10,140 bases of DNA from Lachnospiraceae bacterium. Its GTDB lineage: Bacteria > Bacillota > Clostridia > Lachnospirales > Lachnospiraceae. Below, piece after piece: positions 6,780 to 10,140 of the stretch. Below the pieces are notes generated by a model. That model worked only from the letters and a program-made list of their open reading frames with translations. It was not told the origin of the DNA and searched no databases. Numbering within the stretch: the stretch's first letter is position 1; each line of letters starts with the position of its first letter. A program made the translations under genes and the position numbers. Location: positions 1 through 10,140 of the forward strand of contig DOVL01000061.1 of NCBI GenBank assembly GCA_003520105.1, read 5' to 3'.

Positions 6780-8476
6780 GTTACACCGTATTTTTCGGCA
6801 ATATCCCTTGCGTAGGAGGAGCCTTCAGGCTGTGCCAGAGCCACCTTGAAGGAACGCTTGCCATCCTCAGTTCGCATGATGAGTGAGGCAGCTCCTGCTT
6901 CGGTGCTTTCACGGGTGAGTTCCTCGGCGTCTTTTCCCAGTTTGTGCATATGAGTATTGTAGATCGTTCGAACTGATTTGGTCAGGATTGCTTTTACGGA
7001 ATCCTTTGCGATGTAGTAGCCCTCCTCAAATGAAGTTGTGGAGAAGGTCTCATTCAGCAGCAGGAGGCTCTTATCGGTCGATTGAGAGAATATTTCCTTG
7101 AAACGAACGCATTCCTCTCCAAGTCTTCCCAAATCCATAGTCTTATCCTCGTCCGCCGGAAAGTGGGTGAAAATACAGTCACAAGGAACGTAGTTAAAAC
7201 TCTCTGCCGGGACAAAAAGTCCGCCCTGTGCCAGAACAAACAGCTGGCCGACAGCCTGAGTTATCGTGGTCTTGCCGCCGCGGTTTGCTCCGGTAAGAAT
7301 ATATACGGTATGCTTCTTATCGAAGGTCAGATCATTGGAAACAATCTCACCGACATTCTCCATATTTATGGCGAGCTTCAGGTTGTAGAAGCCCTTAGCC
7401 GTCATGGAAGTATCATCTGCAGTTTCCGGCTGTGCCTCGCAGAACACACAGCCTTTTTCCATCAGACTGCCGATAAACTCCGCACATCTGATGTAATATT
7501 TAAACTCCGGTACCAATCCGGAAACATTTACTATTGCAACATCCGCGTATTTGGTAAGTGTATCTCTAAGCTTCTTCACAAGAGAACCAAGCATTTTGTT
7601 CACAACGTCACCCAGGTAGAAGGTTGAATTGGCTGCGCCACCATCAGCCGGAGTATTCACGATCGTAGACATAGATCTTGCGTTGGTTCCGAAGGAAGAC
7701 TGAACAGCAGCCTGATCCTTCATGAAATCGATGAAGCTGCGCTTTCCCTCAGTATCAATAAGTTGATAATGCATATCACCGTCCCAGTCCGCGGTTTCGC
7801 GGAGCTTATCTTTGGCAGCGATCGCATCGGCAAAATTACTGACTATACCGGACTTTTTGAACGGCTTTTTATTGACAGAGACCAGTCCTATGCTGACGGC
7901 TTCAAAGCGCTCATTGACATTGATGCCGAGAGTAATACTCTGTACGTCAGATGCTTTCATTTTCAGTGCGGCGATGTCCTTCTTCATTTCTGCAAAGTAA
8001 GCATCCCCATAAAGCTCGTCGATGTAATCTCGAAGGCTGATGAGTCCTTCGGCCTGAATCCGATCATCGGATAAGCAGTCACGCAGGGTTTCAACGATCT
8101 TGATGTAGTCATCCAGCTCATCGAGTCGGTGAAAGAGATGCCACAATCCGATTTCCTCATCGGAGGTCTTGTGTATACCTGAAAAATCGTTCATAAACTG
8201 GAGCTTGTCGAACAGCTGCAGCATATTTTCTCTCAGTTCCGGCAGCCGAAAAATATCTGCGAAGATCTGACGGCGATAAGCAGCGACGCTCGCATCATCC
8301 GTTATCTCCGAAAGTACATTTATGATCATACGACGTTCCTTCGCGTCGCCCGATACTGCCTCACAAAAACTCTCCAGACCAAGATCATGCAACACCTGGT
8401 CCGGAAGTCTGCGGTATTTAGTTCCTGTGCCGACAGGCTGTAACAGACTGAATCCGGTTCGTTGATTCATAGGCAC
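6752..8476 (-). CDS. MutS-like ATPase lacking mismatch-recognition domains
   Basis: A 574-residue protein with the MutS core/lever helices (about 20-370) and ATPase domain V (about 375-574). It lacks the N-terminal mismatch-binding and connector domains of MutS and the Smr domain of MutS2. Motifs seen: TGANRGGKTT at 395-404 (Walker A, normally GPNMGGKST), LLLLNETFSTTS at 471-482 (Walker B, normally LLDE, here Asn475 with Glu476 kept) and NTHMHKL at 507-513 with the conserved switch His509. A dimeric, DNA- or branched-structure-binding ATPase is likely, but a mismatch-repair role is not supported. The start is GTG 8476, preceded by a perfect Shine-Dalgarno with 6-nt spacing; ATG 8470 is possible at 12 nt. 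It is a monocistronic - strand gene, divergent from the GH53-like gene. Confidence 0.85.
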   Translation of the reverse strand: MPMNQRTGFSLLQPVGTGTKYRRLPDQVLHDLGLESFCEAVSGDAKERRMIINVLSEITDDASVAAYRRQIFADIFRLPELRENMLQLFDKLQFMNDFSGIHKTSDEEIGLWHLFHRLDELDDYIKIVETLRDCLSDDRIQAEGLISLRDYIDELYGDAYFAEMKKDIAALKMKASDVQSITLGINVNERFEAVSIGLVSVNKKPFKKSGIVSNFADAIAAKDKLRETADWDGDMHYQLIDTEGKRSFIDFMKDQAAVQSSFGTNARSMSTIVNTPADGGAANSTFYLGDVVNKMLGSLVKKLRDTLTKYADVAIVNVSGLVPEFKYYIRCAEFIGSLMEKGCVFCEAQPETADDTSMTAKGFYNLKLAINMENVGEIVSNDLTFDKKHTVYILTGANRGGKTTITQAVGQLFVLAQGGLFVPAESFNYVPCDCIFTHFPADEDKTMDLGRLGEECVRFKEIFSQSTDKSLLLLNETFSTTSFEEGYYIAKDSVKAILTKSVRTIYNTHMHKLGKDAEELTRESTEAGAASLIMRTEDGKRSFKVALAQPEGSSYARDIAEKYGVTYDMLINKS

Positions 8477-8479
8477 AAG

Positions 8480-8490
8480 TCACCTCCTTT
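8480..8490 (-). promoter_or_regulatory. Full-length Shine-Dalgarno sequence of the mutS-like gene
   Basis: On the - strand, AAAGGAGGTGA (8490 down to 8480) is fully complementary to the usual 16S rRNA 3' end. GGAGG is 6 nt from GTG 8476 and 12 nt from ATG 8470, so the GTG is the better start. Confidence 0.85.
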
Positions 8491-8499
8491 ATATATAGT

Positions 8500-8528
8500 A
8501 TTATGCTAAACCCTACAACTAAAGTCAA
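8500..8528 (-). promoter_or_regulatory. Sigma-70-type promoter of the mutS-like gene
   Basis: Read on the - strand, TTGACT (8528-8523) and CATAAT (8505-8500) are separated by exactly 17 bp. Each hexamer differs from consensus at one position. Transcription would start near 8493, giving a very short leader that begins just before the Shine-Dalgarno. Confidence 0.72.
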
Positions 8529-8572
8529 TCGGCAGTTGCATCTATTCAGCACTCTATCCAAAACGCAAATAC

Positions 8573-8599
8573 AGGTAAACACAAAATTGTCGTTTACTG
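8573..8599. promoter_or_regulatory. Operator-like dyad in the divergent intergenic region
   Basis: GTAAAC (8575-8580) and GTTTAC (8592-8597) form an inverted repeat around ACAAAATTGTC; inner ACA/TGT pairing extends it with a one-base bulge. A second, wider pair, GGCAGT (8531-8536) and ACTGCC (8596-8601), frames the same segment. The dyad lies upstream of both divergent genes, between the mutS promoter and the AT-rich tract before the GH53-like gene. It could be a repressor or activator site; no regulator gene is present to name it. Confidence 0.35.
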
Positions 8600-8634
8600 C
8601 CAAAACAGCGCCCTATTTTCGTGAGTTTCGTTAA

Positions 8635-8705
8635 TTGATTTTCTTTATTATAAATAATAATCTAAAGATGGAGCATAAATGACAGTGGAATACTATATTA
8701 TGAGG
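8635..8705 (+). promoter_or_regulatory. AT-rich promoter region and ribosome binding site of the GH53-like gene
   Basis: The tract contains TTGATT (8635-8640), several -10-like hexamers (TATTAT at 8646-8651, TAATCT at 8658-8663, TATATT at 8694-8699) and GAGG at 8702-8705, 8 nt before ATG 8714. No hexamer pair has both good matches and 16-18 bp spacing, so the exact promoter cannot be assigned; TTGATT with TAATCT has 17 bp but a poor -10. The ribosome binding site is good. Confidence 0.4.
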
Positions 8706-8713
8706 ATTATTTT

Positions 8714-9505
8714 ATGAGCGATCTTTGCAGAATGGTTGAAGTAGACGGAGTACCTGCTAAGGACAGGTACAACATTTTGAAGACTAAAGGGATCAATACT
8801 ATTTTCAGCAGTATTGATATGACTGATGGCATTTATGACAGAGCTGAAGCATTAGTAACGATGGGAAGCGATATTCATTCGCTTGGACTTAAATGGTGCG
8901 CAAACCTTGCACTTTCTGATCTGTATCAGGGAGTAATCGCTGAGGTTGGAGCAGACAACAGGATGTTTGTAAGAAAGGCTGAAAGAGCAGGATTTGAAAA
9001 TGTTCATAAGCTCTTTACCATGCTTGCAGGAGCCGGTGCAGCACCGGATTACGTACAGATTGAGATTGAAACCTATAATAAGATCAACGGAATATCACTC
9101 AGCTTTGAGGAGCAGACCAGAATGATCAACGCACTTATCAATGCAGCAAAGGCTGCCTGCTCGGATAGTAAGATCGTTCTTGCCACAGAGGACAGTACTG
9201 ATAATGAGAAGGTTAAGAAGTGGTTTAGTCGTTTTCAGGTTTCAGGCGGAAAGCAGTTTGATATTATTTCTCTCAAGTACGACATCAATGCTGAAACATT
9301 CTATGATCTCAGCTGCAACATGAGCGATCTGTCAAGAAGATTTGAGGCTGATATACTGATTGATATTTCAGGTCAGGATGATATTTACTCAGCTGATATT
9401 TCCCTGGAAGATATCGACAGTGCTATAGCAATCGTACCATTCGACAGAGGTCTCGGAACTGTTTATTCGGATGAAATGCTTGCCAAAGCAAATATGGTAG
9501 CGTAA
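8714..9505 (+). CDS. Cytoplasmic GH53-like (endo-galactanase-like) TIM-barrel protein with altered active site
   Basis: A 263-residue soluble protein with no signal peptide or membrane segment. Its layout follows GH53 arabinogalactan endo-beta-1,4-galactanases by eye: a start like MSDLCRMVEVDG and ILKTKGINTI (21-30), matching the family's ILKxxGVNxVR; LGLKWCANLALSD (57-69), matching LGMKVLLDFHYSD; PDYVQIEIET (111-120), matching the PDxVQVGNEI acid/base segment; FDIISLKYD (182-190), matching DVIGLSYYP; and ADILIDIS (212-219), matching the nucleophile strand VxVVET. The acid/base Glu119 is kept, but the preceding Asn is Ile118. The nucleophile Glu appears to be Asp217, and the Arg, His and aromatic substrate residues of strands 1, 2 and 6 are lost. 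It is shorter than true GH53 catalytic domains. Normal galactanase activity is unlikely; a binding, regulatory or new hydrolytic role is open. The GH53 link is visual and needs a profile search. Confidence 0.6.
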   Translation: MSDLCRMVEVDGVPAKDRYNILKTKGINTIFSSIDMTDGIYDRAEALVTMGSDIHSLGLKWCANLALSDLYQGVIAEVGADNRMFVRKAERAGFENVHKLFTMLAGAGAAPDYVQIEIETYNKINGISLSFEEQTRMINALINAAKAACSDSKIVLATEDSTDNEKVKKWFSRFQVSGGKQFDIISLKYDINAETFYDLSCNMSDLSRRFEADILIDISGQDDIYSADISLEDIDSAIAIVPFDRGLGTVYSDEMLAKANMVA

Positions 9506-9554
9506 TATTAAGAACGTAGCGAGTTGATAACGCAGCGAAAAGTATATATTAACG

Positions 9555-9586
9555 GCATATCATGTCACGTAAAAAATATGCTTTTT
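9555..9586 (+). terminator. Weak terminator-like hairpin after the GH53-like gene
   Basis: GCATAT (9555-9560) pairs with ATATGC (9576-9581) around a 15-nt loop and is followed directly by five T residues (9582-9586). The stem is short and AT-rich, so its efficiency is doubtful, but its position about 50 bp after the stop codon fits a terminator. Confidence 0.4.
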
Positions 9587-9650
9587 GTACTGCCGGGCAA
9601 CATAAAAAAGTTTGCTGTAATATTCGGCAACGTTCAGATAATACGAGATC

Positions 9651-10140
9651 ATGACAGATTATATGACAGAAATAAACAACTTAGAAATACCGGAGCTTGC
9701 GGTTTATAAGGAGAGGAGCGAGATTCAGCTCCTCCATATAAACGAGCCTGCTGCCGGTATTTTTATTTGCGAAAGCGCCAAGGTTATCAAGAGAGCTTTG
9801 CATGCAGGCTACGAACCGATTTCGGTACTCACATCAATAGGGGACCCGAATGAAGAGGTTAGAGGGATTTTTGAATTATGTAAGAATGTACCGATATATT
9901 ATGGCAGTGATGATGTCCTAAGAGAGATCGCGGGATATGCATTGACAGGCGGCATACTTTCTGCAATGAAGCGAAAGACGCTTCCGGATATTTCCGATGT
10001 GATCAGAGATAAGAAGCTGATCGCTGTACTTGAAAATGTCCAGAATCCTACGAATGTCGGATCGATATTTCGCTCGGCCGCTGCGATGGGGGTTGAAGCA
10101 GTCATCCTCACTTCTGACTCTTCGGATCCGCTGTACAGGA
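9651..10140 (+). CDS. SpoU/TrmH-family RNA 2'-O-ribose methyltransferase (5' part, runs off the window)
   Basis: An open frame of 163 codons from ATG 9651 continues past the window end. It should transfer a methyl group from S-adenosylmethionine to a ribose 2'-OH in rRNA or tRNA, using the knotted SPOUT fold. Residues about 20-105 form the L30e-like RNA-binding domain (GIFICESAKVIKRALHAGYE at 36-55). The catalytic SPOUT domain starts near 122, and motif 1, ENVQNPTNVGSIFRSAAA, spans 128-145 with the conserved Asn135, Gly137 and Arg141. Motifs 2 and 3 lie beyond the window. The target nucleotide cannot be assigned. No good Shine-Dalgarno precedes ATG 9651 (only CGAGATC) or the in-frame ATG 9663, and a stop at 9639-9641 excludes earlier starts. 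Confidence 0.9.
   Translation, partial: MTDYMTEINNLEIPELAVYKERSEIQLLHINEPAAGIFICESAKVIKRALHAGYEPISVLTSIGDPNEEVRGIFELCKNVPIYYGSDDVLREIAGYALTGGILSAMKRKTLPDISDVIRDKKLIAVLENVQNPTNVGSIFRSAAAMGVEAVILTSDSSDPLYR

Noticed and set aside
7082..7627. 181-codon + strand frame opposite the mutS-like gene
   Set aside because: It is antisense to the Walker A/B-encoding region and has no motif of its own or ribosome binding site of note.
8521..8713. Possible riboswitch or structured leader for the GH53-like gene
   Set aside because: No known riboswitch core or extended conserved helices can be seen; only short dyads better explained as protein-binding sites.
9524..9709. 61-codon + strand frame before and across the methyltransferase start
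   Set aside because: It overlaps the methyltransferase coding region in another frame, crosses the terminator-like hairpin, and encodes no recognisable domain.

Overview
The window looks like chromosomal DNA from a plant-polysaccharide-degrading Firmicute of the Lachnospiraceae type (Butyrivibrio or a relative). The grounds are moderate AT richness, strong AGGAGG-like ribosome binding sites, sigma-70-type promoters, intrinsic terminators, and a cytoplasmic pectin-catabolism cluster. The genus is an inference. No rRNA, tRNA, CRISPR array, transposase or clear phage gene is visible.

Region 1 (1-3798, + strand) is the distal part of a pectin/rhamnogalacturonan operon. It holds the last codons of an upstream gene, a GH105 unsaturated-galacturonyl hydrolase (67-1209), a GH28 polygalacturonase-like hydrolase (1212-2795) and a PfkB-family 2-keto-3-deoxygluconate kinase (2782-3798). 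The genes are 2 bp apart or overlap by 14 bp, so they are very probably co-transcribed and translationally coupled. Neither hydrolase has a signal peptide, so both should act in the cytoplasm on imported oligogalacturonides. GH28 trims saturated residues and GH105 removes 4,5-unsaturated uronates. The kinase phosphorylates the KDG formed downstream, for the KDPG aldolase route. Two consecutive perfect hairpins (3848-3882 and 3897-3944) end the operon.

Region 2 (about 4009-6529, + strand) is an ion-homeostasis operon with a near-consensus promoter (TTGAAA-17-TATAAT). It encodes an NhaC-type Na+/H+ antiporter (4081-5400), followed 1 bp later by a cation diffusion facilitator (5402-6529). The facilitator's N/D/D/D transport-site residues match the manganese-exporting CDF group. 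Its C-terminus appears to carry two copies of the cytoplasmic regulatory domain.

Region 3 (6530-8713) has two tiny + strand reading frames that look like a gene remnant (6628-6779). A MutS-like ATPase on the - strand (6752-8476) follows. It has only the core/lever and ATPase parts and an Asn in place of the Walker B Asp. It is driven by a clear - strand promoter (TTGACT-17-CATAAT) and a perfect Shine-Dalgarno. The divergent intergenic region contains an operator-like dyad.

Region 4 (8714-10140, + strand) has a 263-aa cytoplasmic protein that reads as a shrunken, active-site-altered relative of GH53 endo-beta-1,4-galactanase. This is the least ordinary gene here. After a weak terminator-like hairpin comes the 5' part of a SpoU/TrmH-family RNA 2'-O-ribose methyltransferase, which runs off the end of the window.
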